NCBI GenBank assembly: GCA_023409835.1
Contig: JAEYQV010000107.1
Span: forward strand, 1 to 18,387
DNA from: Bacillota bacterium
GTDB lineage: Bacteria > Bacillota > Clostridia > Lachnospirales > Lachnospiraceae
DNA length: 18,387 nucleotides
Reading direction: 5' to 3'
The translations under genes were made by a program, and so were the position numbers. Below the pieces are notes generated by a model. The model was not told the origin of the DNA. It searched no databases and saw nothing but the letters and a program-made list of their open reading frames with translations. Below are positions 1 to 8,224 of the stretch, in pieces; the first letter of the stretch is position 1; the number at the start of each line of letters is the position of its first letter.

Positions 1-199
1 CACGTATAGAGTCCTCCTCAGCAAGCTTCTTCTCCCTCACCCGGATATCAGTCCTCACGGTTTCTATGTCCTTCCGGGCCTTCTCTTCTTTATCTACATA
101 GTGCTCATAAAGATAAAAATATGAGAAAATGAAGATGGACAAGCTGACTATATTAAATATTAGCTTTATCTGTTTCCCGGTAATTTTCTTTTTCTTCAC
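1..199 (-). CDS. PilO-like type IV pilus inner-membrane protein (5' part only)
   Basis: The first 66 codons of a gene leave the window at its left edge. The start is GTG at 199 (minus strand), with GGAGG at 208-212, eight bases away. The product begins with a basic stretch (KKKKITGKQIK), then one hydrophobic membrane segment (about residues 12-27), then a charged, probably coiled-coil stretch rich in Lys, Glu and Arg. This short cytoplasmic end, single anchor and coiled coil is the usual layout of PilO, and the position right after a PilM-PilN gene fits PilO too. PilO-like proteins pair with PilN to form the inner-membrane alignment complex of the pilus machine. The identification rests on topology and gene order, not on a sequence motif. 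The gap to the preceding gene's stop is only 21 bases, so the two are co-transcribed. Confidence 0.6.
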   Translation of the reverse strand, partial: MKKKKITGKQIKLIFNIVSLSIFIFSYFYLYEHYVDKEEKARKDIETVRTDIRVREKKLAEEDSIR

Positions 200-220
200 T
201 GCGATTACCTCCAAAATAAA

Positions 221-2125
221 CTATTCCGCATAGGTACATAGAATAGTAAAGCTGACCATGGCTGACCCATTCTCCTCACTGACTGTGATGCCTGATACCT
301 GGACATTTTCTTTGAAATATTCAATCGTTTTTAACTGCTTCAATATCACGGCGATTAACGCATTCGGTCCTGTCTTGCTATCACTTGCCGTAACACTCAT
401 GGTTACGTCATTTTCCGTAAATTGCATCGAATGAATGACGGTTCCCTTGGGCAGTTTACTTTCCAGTTCGGTTATTACATTCTTGATATTATCATTGTTA
501 CTCTTCGTCTTTGACTCCAGCTCCTGAAGATTATCAAGCTCCTTCAGAACGGTTTCATATTCTTCGTGTACACCGCTAAGTGCAGGCAGGGCATGAAACT
601 GTTCCTCTACCTGATCCAGCTCCTGTTTTGCTTCCAGATAATCGGTCAAGGATACATAAACCGTACCTGCGGAACCGGCCAGGCATGCCATTGTGAAGAT
701 AATGGTTCCGATGACGGCACTCCGTTTCTGCTTCTTCAGGGTAAATTCCAATGGAATAAAATCCACCGGCTTAATTACCGCCCCTATACAGGTTAAGAAA
801 TTACTGGGGTTATTGCGGTATGAAGCTGCCTTCTTCTTGGAGCTGAAGGTTGCAAGCTTCTCCATGATCTTATGGGAAATCCCGATCTCCGTGGTAAAGA
901 AATTCTCTATTCCCTGAATGTGAACTCCGGCTCCGGTAAGATAAATTGTCTCGATATCTATCTGCTTATGACTGGATTTATAATAGTCCAGCATTCTGGC
1001 AATGCTGTTCGACAGAAAATGCATTGATTCCCTGATACTTTGTCTTGCTTGCAGTTCCCTATCGTGTCTGTAGTCCTCGGAAGAATTAAGAGATCTCACA
1101 AATTCACTGGCTGCAGCCGCTTCTCCCTTACTCCAGGAGGAATCCTGCTTCAGGTTGTCCATCGTCTCAGCATCCAGTGATAACAGATTTCTGGTATGAA
1201 GAAGCTCAATCGCCTCCTCGCGACTATTGACATGATAATATTCCTGCTCCATGATCGATTCGACTATGGTTGATAAGCCATAGTTCACCGTTCTCTGTAG
1301 AACTAATACATCCTCACGAAGAATGGTAATCAGGGAATCCTTCTCATTCATCTGAACAAATACATTCGTCCCACGCTTTGCCTGGCGCTTAATCGCCTGA
1401 TAACTGCTGTTGCCGGAATAATCGATGGCTACGATATCCAGATGCATCTGCTTCGCAAAGCTATAATAGTTCTTCACCAGTGTGGAGGGTGCCGCAAATA
1501 CGGATAAACGCATACTTTTCTTCGTATTATCCGTACTATTATCGTTTTTATTGTCTGAAATGGTCTCCTCCGGAAACTGCTCTCTCTGCTTAGCTTCCAT
1601 GAGTTCCATATTATCAGCGATTATTTCTGTCTTACTCTTCTTCTTAAGAGCCTTCCTGTTCTGCTTCTCCAGCTTCTTTGCAAGCTTTCGTTCCTTCTTA
1701 TCCAGCTTCTTCTGCCTGGCCTTAGCTTTACGGTCAGAGGTGTTTTTCTCCAATATCAGATAGGATAGAATATATTCCTTCATATCGATCGGGAAATACT
1801 CTGCCGCACCGGTTTTAATGATTTCCATGATGCGCTTTTCCTTCACCGGTGGAAGAATTACCTCTCTGTTAGCGATTTTACTGGAGGTTACAGAGAAGAT
1901 AACCTTATCGGATTTGAATTTGCCGGACTTTAACCGGTTTTTTAATTCATCACCAAAAGCCGCTTTATCCCTGATATAGCCATCCTCAATCGTGTTCGGC
2001 GGTGTTGGGAAGGAAGCACTGCGGTAAACACGGATGCCCTTATTCTTATAATTCTTCTTGTAGGTAACCTCACATATCTTCGTACATTCGGTTCCAATCG
2101 CTATACTTAAAACTTTCTTAGCCAT
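221..2125 (-). CDS. pilM: PilM-PilN fusion, type IV pilus assembly protein
   Basis: The product has 634 residues; stand-alone PilM is about 350. Residues 1-460 are the actin-like PilM ATPase fold: VLSIAIGTE near the N terminus resembles phosphate loop 1, and IYLTGAGVHIQGIENFF (about 394-410) resembles the adenosine-binding loop. After a basic KKQKR stretch come one membrane segment (about 469-491), a coiled coil (about 495-545) and a small periplasmic-type domain, which together match PilN. PilM normally binds the cytoplasmic tail of PilN, so this gene covalently joins two partners. Residues 128-203 are an odd insert in the actin fold: a very basic part (about 19 Lys/Arg in 131-166) followed by an acidic, Asn-rich part. 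The start ATG has a GGGGGA ribosome site. It lies 27 bases after pilD and 21 before the PilO-like gene. Confidence 0.85.
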   Translation of the reverse strand: MAKKVLSIAIGTECTKICEVTYKKNYKNKGIRVYRSASFPTPPNTIEDGYIRDKAAFGDELKNRLKSGKFKSDKVIFSVTSSKIANREVILPPVKEKRIMEIIKTGAAEYFPIDMKEYILSYLILEKNTSDRKAKARQKKLDKKERKLAKKLEKQNRKALKKKSKTEIIADNMELMEAKQREQFPEETISDNKNDNSTDNTKKSMRLSVFAAPSTLVKNYYSFAKQMHLDIVAIDYSGNSSYQAIKRQAKRGTNVFVQMNEKDSLITILREDVLVLQRTVNYGLSTIVESIMEQEYYHVNSREEAIELLHTRNLLSLDAETMDNLKQDSSWSKGEAAAASEFVRSLNSSEDYRHDRELQARQSIRESMHFLSNSIARMLDYYKSSHKQIDIETIYLTGAGVHIQGIENFFTTEIGISHKIMEKLATFSSKKKAASYRNNPSNFLTCIGAVIKPVDFIPLEFTLKKQKRSAVIGTIIFTMACLAGSAGTVYVSLTDYLEAKQELDQVEEQFHALPALSGVHEEYETVLKELDNLQELESKTKSNNDNIKNVITELESKLPKGTVIHSMQFTENDVTMSVTASDSKTGPNALIAVILKQLKTIEYFKENVQVSGITVSEENGSAMVSFTILCTYAE

Positions 2126-2152
2126 ACTGTTCCCCCACTATGGTTATTCGCC

Positions 2153-2947
2153 TCACATAACAAAGAAGGTCTGTAGATACCAGTCAATAATCTGTCTTCC
2201 ATATAACATTGCAATTACAATTCCTACGGATAAATAAGGGCCAAAGGCAAGCACCCTGCTGAGATTGTTAACTCTCATTCTGATCGGATGGATCACACCG
2301 GCAAGAACACAACCGATGAAAAAAGCCAGCAGGATCAAATCCCATCCTAAGAGTAGACCGGCTCCGGCCATCAGCTTGATATCTCCGCCACCGACTCCTC
2401 TACCCTTCGTAGCATAGAATATTAATAGCAGGAATCCACTGACTGCAAAAAAACCAATTCCATGGTTCAGCATAATATCGGTGCTTCTGCCAAACCAGAA
2501 ATACTCCACTAGAGCTGCTGCCAGTCCCATAATCATGATAAATATATTAACACCAATCGGTATCATATTCGTTCTGAAATCAATTACACTGAGTACAATT
2601 AACGCGGATATAACGAAACATTGAATCACATTTTCAAGGATGGTATAGGTTCCCTTCCATCCGTTTAAATAAAAAACCAGCACATAAAACAGACCGTTCA
2701 GTACTTCAATAATCGGATATTGGATCGAAATTCTGGATTTGCAGTTTCTACATCTCCCCAATAAAAAAATATAGCTAAACACCGGTATCAACTCATACCA
2801 TTTTAGCTGTGAGTTACAGTTCATACAATGGGATCTTCCGGTAACCACACTGGATTCATCCGGAATACGGAAGATACATACATTCAAGAAGCTCCCGATT
2901 ACGATGCCGTAAAGAAAAACGATTCCGTATACTATGTAATCAACCAT
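2153..2947 (-). CDS. pilD: Prepilin peptidase / leader peptidase A24
   Basis: This 264-residue integral membrane aspartyl protease cleaves the leader of type IV prepilins after the conserved Gly and usually N-methylates the new N terminus. The methylase-type cytoplasmic domain is intact, with two CxxC pairs (Cys41/Cys44 and Cys66/Cys69) that bind zinc in the bifunctional family. The catalytic aspartates are visible as Asp123 (in VIDFRT) and Asp189 in the GGGDIK form of the GxGD motif. About eight hydrophobic segments make up the rest, and the length is normal for the family. It follows the pilin gene after a strong 14-bp hairpin, which may lower its expression relative to pilin. The start ATG has only a weak GGCGG-like ribosome site about ten bases upstream. 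Its substrate is very likely the pilin encoded next to it. Confidence 0.95.
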   Translation of the reverse strand: MVDYIVYGIVFLYGIVIGSFLNVCIFRIPDESSVVTGRSHCMNCNSQLKWYELIPVFSYIFLLGRCRNCKSRISIQYPIIEVLNGLFYVLVFYLNGWKGTYTILENVIQCFVISALIVLSVIDFRTNMIPIGVNIFIMIMGLAAALVEYFWFGRSTDIMLNHGIGFFAVSGFLLLIFYATKGRGVGGGDIKLMAGAGLLLGWDLILLAFFIGCVLAGVIHPIRMRVNNLSRVLAFGPYLSVGIVIAMLYGRQIIDWYLQTFFVM

Positions 2948-2981
2948 ATCTTTTGTACCGCCTTTAAATTATTTTGAAACA

Positions 2982-3012
2982 CCATCAAACAGGGCAAAGC
3001 CCTGTTTGATGG
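2982..3012 (-). terminator. Perfect 14-bp hairpin between pilin and pilD
   Basis: The arms CCATCAAACAGGGC (2982-2995) and GCCCTGTTTGATGG (2999-3012) are exactly complementary, with a 3-base loop. The hairpin starts 18 bases after the pilin stop on the minus strand. It is followed by TGTTTC and not by a clean U run, so it may be a leaky terminator or an mRNA 3'-end stabiliser that gives more pilin than PilD. Confidence 0.6.
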
Positions 3013-3030
3013 GAAAAGTAAATTATGATT

Positions 3031-3543
3031 TTATTCAGATACTGTGTATGGATCAGTCTTTCCATCGTTATAATCCAATGTTACACTTATTTTACCATTT
3101 AATTCAGAAATAGTAATAGTAGTAGCAGTCGTAGCACCACTGCCCTTTAATGAGAAGTCATCAACAACTGCTCTGATTTCATTAATAAAATCATTACTTG
3201 CTTCATAACCATCTTCTTTAGCCCAGCTATCTCCGGTAATAGTAAATAAAGCTGTCGGAGTTGATGCAGCAGGGCCAGGAACGCCTAATTCTAATGTATC
3301 AGGATCAGCATCTGTGGCGCCCTCGGTATCAATTGATTCCCAATCCTCTTCATACTGCATGTAACCAAACTTAGCCGCTGTTAATATAGTGTTTGCCACT
3401 TCTTGGTCAGAAGCTACTCTAGCCTTTTCAACGTAGTGCATTAGTCTGGGTGCCAATGTAACCGCAAGTATGCCCATGATGGCAATTACTACGATTAACT
3501 CAACTAGCGAAAATCCTTTGTTGTTTCCTTTTAAATTCTTCAT
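3031..3543 (-). CDS. pilA: Type IV major-type prepilin
   Basis: This 170-residue protein has a class III / type IVa-like signal: a short basic leader ending NNKG, then FSLVELIVVIAIMGILAV. Cleavage is expected after Gly10, leaving Phe1 and the essential Glu5 in a 160-residue mature pilin. The hydrophobic alpha-1 helix is followed by a Thr/Asp/Ala-rich globular domain (TTATTITISELNGKISVTLD near the C terminus) with no cysteines. It lies between pilC and pilD and is the only pilin in the window, so it is likely the main subunit. Minor pilins are probably further along the operon, beyond the left edge. The start ATG has an AGGAGAG ribosome site. Inverted repeats on both sides suggest its own mRNA processing or promoter control. 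The gene symbol is used by analogy. Confidence 0.92.
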   Translation of the reverse strand: MKNLKGNNKGFSLVELIVVIAIMGILAVTLAPRLMHYVEKARVASDQEVANTILTAAKFGYMQYEEDWESIDTEGATDADPDTLELGVPGPAASTPTALFTITGDSWAKEDGYEASNDFINEIRAVVDDFSLKGSGATTATTITISELNGKISVTLDYNDGKTDPYTVSE

Positions 3544-3580
3544 TCTCTTTCTCTCCTATTCATTTGTTTAATTTATCATC

Positions 3581-3631
3581 AAAACGGTAAAAAATAGGCA
3601 TATGGGATTAGTAACGTTACGTTACCGTTTT
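3581..3631. repeat. Inverted repeat and palindrome in the pilC-pilin gap
   Basis: AAAACGGTAA (3581-3590) and TTACCGTTTT (3622-3631) are perfect 10-bp inverted arms. Just inside the right arm is the palindrome GTAACGTTAC (3611-3620). A further near copy of the right-arm motif, GTCACCGTTT, is at 3661-3670, exactly 40 bp from GTTACCGTTT (3621-3630), and overlaps the 3' end of pilC. No U run follows the right arm on the coding strand, so this is more likely an operator or a 5' UTR structure for the pilin mRNA than a terminator. Confidence 0.5.
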
Positions 3632-3668
3632 AAGACCTTTGCTATATTAATACTTAGCATGTCACCGT

Positions 3669-4916
3669 TTAATTAATGCCTGCTCCGGGGTCGGTTCCCA
3701 TTAATGAAGTATCCATCTGGTCATACATTGAAAACATTGGCTGCAATATAACAATAATCAGGGCTCCTATAACGATTGCCAGGAAAATGATGATTACCGG
3801 CTCTAATGCTGCTGTCATAGCTTGGGTTGCTACTTCTACCTCCTCGTCATAATAATCAGCAATCTTATTTAACATAATCTCCAGATTACCTGTATCCTCA
3901 CCAATCTTCGTCATATGGCAAACCATTGGCGGGAAGATACCGGCTGCCTTTAAAGGAACGGACATAGGGACACCCCTTGCCACCTCCTCCTTGGATTGCA
4001 TCAGCATCTTCTTAATGATGATGTTATCCATGGTTCTGGCTGTGATATCGATTGCCTCCATCAGCGGGATTCCGGCGGCCAGCAGTGTACTTAAGGTACG
4101 GCTGAAGCGGGCGCTGGCTATCTTAACTGTAAGCTTTCCGAAGATGGGCATCTTTAACCCCAGCTTAGCAAATAGCACTTCCCCTTTATAGGAATTCTTA
4201 AAAGCTGTCAAAGCCGCGATCAGCGCAACGATAACTCCCAGGATGATGTACCATTTATGTGATATGAATTCGCTTACCGACATGATTGCCAGGGTTATCG
4301 CCGGCATCTTCATATCCATGTCCTTAAACATATTCATAAAGCTCGGTATAACAAATACTACCATCAGAATTACTACACCAAGGGATATGATACCAAGTGC
4401 CGCCGGATATACCATTGCTTTCTTAATTAAGGCTTTCAGCTTCGCTTCCTTCTCAAAATGTATCGCCATTCTCTCCAGAGCGGTCTCCAAGTTACCGGAG
4501 GCTTCACCGGCTTCCACCATGTTGATCAGAATCGGCGGAAAGGTCTTGCCCTGGTTGCGCATCGCATCGGCGAGACGTTCGCCCTTCTCAACCATCTGCA
4601 AGGTGCTGTTAATGGCCTTCCTCAGGGTTTTATTCTCGGTCTGTTCCACCAGCATGTCGAGTGCTGCTACGATTGGTACACCCGCATGGAGGATACTGAC
4701 AAACTGTCTTGTGAATACGCTCAGGTCCCTGGGCTTTACCGGATTCGATAACTGGATGTTGATATCGCGCTGCAGGATACCTAACTGCTTAATCGTAACC
4801 GGGAACATTCCTTCCGCTCTCAGCGTATGGAACACGCGGTCTTCATCCGGAGCTTCCATTTTACCCTTTTTCTCTTTACCACTCATATCAATGGCAACAT
4901 ATGCATATCCGGCCAA
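3669..4916 (-). CDS. pilC: Type IV pilus inner-membrane platform protein PilC (GspF family)
   Basis: This 415-residue polytopic protein forms the inner-membrane platform on which PilB and PilT drive pilus extension and retraction. Two tandem GspF/PilC repeats are visible: residues of the first include FTRQFVSILHAGVPIVAALD, and of the second FSRTLSTLLAAGIPLMEAID. They are separated by membrane segments (LGIISLGVVILMVVFVIPSF and WYIILGVIVALIAALTAF), and a final segment lies near the C terminus (PVIIIFLAIVIGALIIVIL). The length is typical of PilC. The start is TTG at 4916, supported by GGAGG at 4925-4929, eight bases upstream; no ATG occurs before residue 11. It begins 36 bases after the pilT stop and ends 125 bases before the pilin start, in one operon. 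Confidence 0.95.
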   Translation of the reverse strand: MAGYAYVAIDMSGKEKKGKMEAPDEDRVFHTLRAEGMFPVTIKQLGILQRDINIQLSNPVKPRDLSVFTRQFVSILHAGVPIVAALDMLVEQTENKTLRKAINSTLQMVEKGERLADAMRNQGKTFPPILINMVEAGEASGNLETALERMAIHFEKEAKLKALIKKAMVYPAALGIISLGVVILMVVFVIPSFMNMFKDMDMKMPAITLAIMSVSEFISHKWYIILGVIVALIAALTAFKNSYKGEVLFAKLGLKMPIFGKLTVKIASARFSRTLSTLLAAGIPLMEAIDITARTMDNIIIKKMLMQSKEEVARGVPMSVPLKAAGIFPPMVCHMTKIGEDTGNLEIMLNKIADYYDEEVEVATQAMTAALEPVIIIFLAIVIGALIIVILQPMFSMYDQMDTSLMGTDPGAGIN

Positions 4917-4952
4917 GGAATTTCCCTCCCACTAAACTTACATTACGATACG

Positions 4953-6008
4953 TTACATCATCCTACGCTCCATGGTCTGCGAATCCTGTGAAAATGCCAG
5001 GGCCTGATCCTTATGGATAGCACCCTTTAAGTACAGGTCGAAGATTGCATCGTCCATGGTCTGCATTCCCATCTTCTTATTTGTCTGGATAAAGGATGCG
5101 ATCTGGTGGTTCTTGCCCTCACGAATCAGATTACGGATCGCAGGTGTCGATAGCATAACCTCAAAGGCTGCTGCTCTTCCCTTCTCATCGATGGTCGGAA
5201 TCAGCTGCTGTGAGATAACTCCTTCCAATACGGAGGCCAGCTGTACCCGAATCTGCTGTTGCTGATGGGGTGGAAATACATCGATAATACGGTCTATGGT
5301 ATTTACTGCGCCGATCGTATGCAGAGTGGAGAATACCAGATGGCCTGTCTCAGCGGCAGTAATCGCAATCTCTATTGTCTCGAAATCTCTCATCTCACCG
5401 ACCAGAATAACGTCCGGGTCTTCACGGAGAACTACACGGAGAGCATTCGCAAAGGATAAGGAGTCCGAGCCGATCTCTCTCTGATTTACCACGGACTTCT
5501 TATGAGAATGCAGATACTCAATCGGGTCCTCCAGGGTGATGATGTGGCAGTTATAATAGGAATTAATAATATCCAGCAAGGAAGCCAGTGTTGTTGATTT
5601 ACCGCTTCCGGTGGGTCCTGTAACGAGTACCAGCCCCCGCTTCTTCTTGGTCAGCTCTACAACGGGATACGGTAATCCAAGTACCTCGGGCTTTGGTATC
5701 GAGGTATTGATAATACGGATGACCAATGCCAGAGAGCCTCTCTGACGAAATACATTCACACGGTATCGACCTACTGAGGGAATGGAATAGGAGAAATCCA
5801 CTTCCCCTTTCTCTGCAAAGGTCTGCTTTAATCGTTCCGGAATCATCGGCATAATCAATGACTCTGTATCCTGTGGCAGCATCGGGGGATATCCCATATC
5901 AACCAATTCACCGTTAATCCTGCATTTTGGTGATATTCCGACCGTCAAATGCAGATCGGAGGCCTTCCTGTTCTGTGCGTCAATTAGCAAGTCATCTATC
6001 GTGAACAT
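4953..6008 (-). CDS. pilT: Pilus retraction ATPase PilT
   Basis: This hexameric retraction motor of type IV pili has 351 residues from the start chosen. It has Walker A GPTGSGKST (residues 131-139), the Asp box (IITLEDPIEYLH), Walker B (PDVILVGEMRD) and the His box (GHLVFSTLHT). The AIRNLIREGK motif, diagnostic of PilT and needed for retraction, is present. The zinc-binding cysteines of PilB are absent. The reading frame is open back to 6074, but the ATG at 6008 (or the ATG just before it at 6011) follows GGAGG at 6016-6020, and the extra 22 residues do not look like PilT, so the short form is preferred. PilT next to PilB and PilC implies retractable pili suited to twitching motility or adhesion. 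Confidence 0.95.
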   Translation of the reverse strand: MFTIDDLLIDAQNRKASDLHLTVGISPKCRINGELVDMGYPPMLPQDTESLIMPMIPERLKQTFAEKGEVDFSYSIPSVGRYRVNVFRQRGSLALVIRIINTSIPKPEVLGLPYPVVELTKKKRGLVLVTGPTGSGKSTTLASLLDIINSYYNCHIITLEDPIEYLHSHKKSVVNQREIGSDSLSFANALRVVLREDPDVILVGEMRDFETIEIAITAAETGHLVFSTLHTIGAVNTIDRIIDVFPPHQQQQIRVQLASVLEGVISQQLIPTIDEKGRAAAFEVMLSTPAIRNLIREGKNHQIASFIQTNKKMGMQTMDDAIFDLYLKGAIHKDQALAFSQDSQTMERRMM

Positions 6009-6070
6009 CATGTTTCCTCCATTATTCAATCCCAAGCTATAGTTCAGAAAATTAATGTAAAGCTTTACTG

Positions 6071-6086
6071 ACAATCGCCTGATTGT
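6071..6086. repeat. Small hairpin in the pilB-pilT gap
   Basis: ACAATC (6071-6076) and GATTGT (6081-6086) form a perfect 6-bp stem with a 4-base loop. It lies between the pilB stop and the pilT ribosome site. On the plus strand a T-rich run follows, but no plus-strand gene ends here. It could tune translation or stability of the pilB-pilT message; nothing more can be said. Confidence 0.3.
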
Positions 6087-6106
6087 TTATTTTTTAACTA
6101 AGTTGC

Positions 6107-7813
6107 TTAGTCCTCATCAATTGAGATTCGCATCAGCTCTTCCACAGAGGTTGTCCCATCAAACACCAGCTCTACCGCTCTTACCTTCAGAGGCTTCATT
6201 CCCTCAGATTCAGCAATCTCTGCAATTGCATCGGTGGGCCATTTCTTACGGATCGCTTCCCGGATTCTGGATGAGGTCTGAAGGATTTCATATACACCGA
6301 TACGTCCGATATAACCCGTATCGTTGCATTTTACACAGCCAACCGCTTCGTACACCTGAAGAGGCTTTGTAGCGGGATAGCCAAGGACGTGCTTCTCAAC
6401 CTCATTGGCTTCCCTCTTTCTCTTGCAATCCGGGCAGAGCCGTCTTACCAGACGCTGCGCTATAATCCCTGCCAGGGCTTCGGACAGCAAATAGGGTTCT
6501 ACCCCCATATCCGTCATACGAGTTACCGTACTGGCGGCTGAGTTCGTATGGATGGTACTGGCAACCAGATGGCCTGTGATGGATGCTTTTACAGCGATCT
6601 CGGCTGTCTCCTGATCACGAATCTCACCGACCATAATGATATCCGGGTCCTGTCGCAGGATGGAACGAAGTGCAGCCGCAAAGGTCAAATTCACTCGTTC
6701 ATTAACCTGTATCTGATTAACCCCGGCAATATGTGCTTCGACCGGATCTTCAATCGTGATAAGATTGACACCCTCCTTATTCAAGGAGGTAAGTATCGTA
6801 TAAAGTGTAGTTGATTTCCCGCTACCGGTAGGTCCTGTGATCAGAATAATACCATGGGGCTGGGATATCATCTTATCATATCGTTCGAGTTCTTCCTCCG
6901 TAAAGCCCAGCTCTCTCTTGTCTCTGGTAAATCCGTTCTTTGCTGCAATACGAAGTACTGCCTTCTCTCCATATACTGTCGGTATAACGGAGGAACGGAT
7001 ATCATATTCTGTTCTTCCCACGGTGATGGTAATACGCCCGTCCTGGGGTCTTCTCTTCTCCGATATATCCATCCCTGAGATAATCTTTAATCTGGCAATG
7101 ATGGCAGGCATTAGCGTAAGGCTGTATATTCTTCCCTTACCGAGAACACCATCAATACGATAGCGAACCCGCAGATCGTCCTCTAAGGGTTCAATATGTA
7201 TATCACTGGCACGCTGGCGGATACCCTGCTCGATGATGGAGCGAACCAAAACTACAATAGGAGCATTCTCCACTTCCTCCGAGGTTGTGTCCTGTTCGAT
7301 CGGTTCTGATTTGATCAGGCTGTCCCTCTCCTGGGTATATCGCTGCGCAACCTTCAACGCTTCTATGTTGCCATAATATTTATCAATCGCTGCCGCAATA
7401 TCCTGAGAGGTAGCCACGGCAGGTTCTATTTGAAAATTAGTGATAATTGCGATATCGTCAATCGCAATATAATCAAGAGGATTTGACATCGCCACCCGGA
7501 GAATATTCGGATAGCCCTGTTTGAATTCAAAGGGCATAACGGAATTCTTCCTGAGGATCTCTTCTCCTACAAGCTTTATGATATCCGGATCGATCCGTCG
7601 ATCGGATAGAATAACAAAATCATAATTTAATTGTCTATGTAATGCATTGGCAATCTCAACCTCAGTAGTAAATCCTAAATCAATTAAGGTTTCGCCAAGC
7701 TTCTGCCCTTTTTCTCTCTGTTCAGCCAGTGCCTCAGTTAATTGAAGCTCGTCAATAACCCCTGCATCGATTAGTATGTCGCCCAGTCGTTTCTTCCTAT
7801 TGTTGAACTCCAT
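6107..7813 (-). CDS. pilB: Pilus extension ATPase PilB (GspE family)
   Basis: This cytoplasmic motor powers pilin polymerisation. It has 568 residues from the ATG at 7813, the usual PilB length. The N-terminal GspE/MshEN-type domain (RLGDILIDAG...LQLTEAL...) can bind c-di-GMP in some relatives. The ATPase core has Walker A GPTGSGKST (327-335), the Asp box (LITIEDPVE), Walker B (PDIIMVGEIRD) and the His box (GHLVASTIHT). A tetracysteine zinc site (CPDC at 460-463, CVKC at 493-496) separates it from PilT. The frame is open to 7864, but that region contains the predicted promoter; the ATG at 7813 has a GGGGAG ribosome site six bases away. It is the first gene of the pilus operon. Confidence 0.95.
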   Translation of the reverse strand: MEFNNRKKRLGDILIDAGVIDELQLTEALAEQREKGQKLGETLIDLGFTTEVEIANALHRQLNYDFVILSDRRIDPDIIKLVGEEILRKNSVMPFEFKQGYPNILRVAMSNPLDYIAIDDIAIITNFQIEPAVATSQDIAAAIDKYYGNIEALKVAQRYTQERDSLIKSEPIEQDTTSEEVENAPIVVLVRSIIEQGIRQRASDIHIEPLEDDLRVRYRIDGVLGKGRIYSLTLMPAIIARLKIISGMDISEKRRPQDGRITITVGRTEYDIRSSVIPTVYGEKAVLRIAAKNGFTRDKRELGFTEEELERYDKMISQPHGIILITGPTGSGKSTTLYTILTSLNKEGVNLITIEDPVEAHIAGVNQIQVNERVNLTFAAALRSILRQDPDIIMVGEIRDQETAEIAVKASITGHLVASTIHTNSAASTVTRMTDMGVEPYLLSEALAGIIAQRLVRRLCPDCKRKREANEVEKHVLGYPATKPLQVYEAVGCVKCNDTGYIGRIGVYEILQTSSRIREAIRKKWPTDAIAEIAESEGMKPLKVRAVELVFDGTTSVEELMRISIDED

Positions 7814-7843
7814 ATGCCTCTCCCCTGACTCATTTACATCTTT

Positions 7844-7872
7844 ATTATAATCCAATATTTGCATAATTGCAA
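7844..7872 (-). promoter_or_regulatory. Sigma-A-type promoter of the pilus operon
   Basis: On the minus strand, TTGCAA (7872-7867) and a perfect TATAAT (7849-7844) are separated by 17 bases. Transcription would start near 7837, about 24 bases before the pilB ATG at 7813. The -35 lies inside a perfect inverted repeat (7862-7891), as expected for a site of repression or activation. Confidence 0.65.
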
Positions 7873-7891
7873 CAATATTTTTGCAATTATG
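7862..7891. promoter_or_regulatory. Perfect 11-bp inverted repeat over the pilB -35 (possible operator)
   Basis: CATAATTGCAA (7862-7872) and TTGCAATTATG (7881-7891) are exact inverted copies separated by eight bases. The left arm covers the -35 hexamer of the pilB promoter and part of the spacer. The 19-bp centre-to-centre spacing of the arms would suit a dimeric DNA-binding protein. The regulator is unknown. Confidence 0.55.
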
Positions 7892-8195
7892 ACTGTTTTA
7901 TATTCATTATTAGACAATTTAGGAACTAATACCTATAAATTAGTTCTAATTGTATACTTAATTTTCTAAAAAAATCACATTCTTTCTGATATTTTAAGGA
8001 CTATCTACCTAATATATAACAACTGAAACTTTTCATACAATTTACATTATAATTCATATTTCAGCATTAGTCCATACCTTTTTTAAATATTTTGGTATAT
8101 TATTGCAAATTTCTACTATTTTTCATATTTACCAAAAATTATAATCAAATTATGTCGAAAACGATTGCAATTTCATTTGTTTTGCCAGATACGAA
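7892..8195. other. A+T-rich intergenic region between divergent promoters
   Basis: About 300 bases hold no ORF with a credible start. The region is strikingly A+T-rich compared with the genes on both sides. Besides the inverted repeat at 7914-7953 it has an 8-bp pair TTTTGGTA (8090-8097) and TACCAAAA (8130-8137), which may be chance in such sequence. I see no riboswitch consensus (c-di-GMP was looked for because of the pili), no tRNA and no CRISPR. Confidence 0.6.
7914..7953. repeat. Imperfect 15-bp inverted repeat upstream of the pilB promoter
   Basis: The left arm 7914-7930 (ACAATTTAGGAACTAAT) and right arm 7939-7953 (ATTAGTTCTAATTGT) pair over 15 bp, with two single-base bulges in the left arm and an 8-base loop. 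It lies about 80-115 bases upstream of the predicted pilB transcription start. No U run follows on either strand, so a protein-binding site is more likely than a terminator. Confidence 0.4.
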
Positions 8196-8224
8196 TTGAC
8201 CTGACGCCGTATATCGTGTAAAAT
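8196..8224 (+). promoter_or_regulatory. Sigma-A-type promoter of the ABC-F gene
   Basis: TTGACC (8196-8201) and TAAAAT (8219-8224) are separated by exactly 17 bases, five of six matches in each hexamer. Transcription would start near 8231, giving a leader of about 148 bases before the ATG at 8379. The leader holds a small hairpin, ACGAAA (8251-8256) with TTTCGT (8268-8273). Confidence 0.65.

Noticed and set aside
4243..4935. 230-residue open frame on the plus strand
   Set aside because: It is wholly antisense to pilC, which has strong family motifs and a ribosome site. The plus-strand product is Ser/Ile-rich with no recognisable domain.
6107..7864. Longer pilB starting at 7864
   Set aside because: The extra 17 codons contain the predicted -35/-10 region and half of a dyad; the ATG at 7813 has the better ribosome site.
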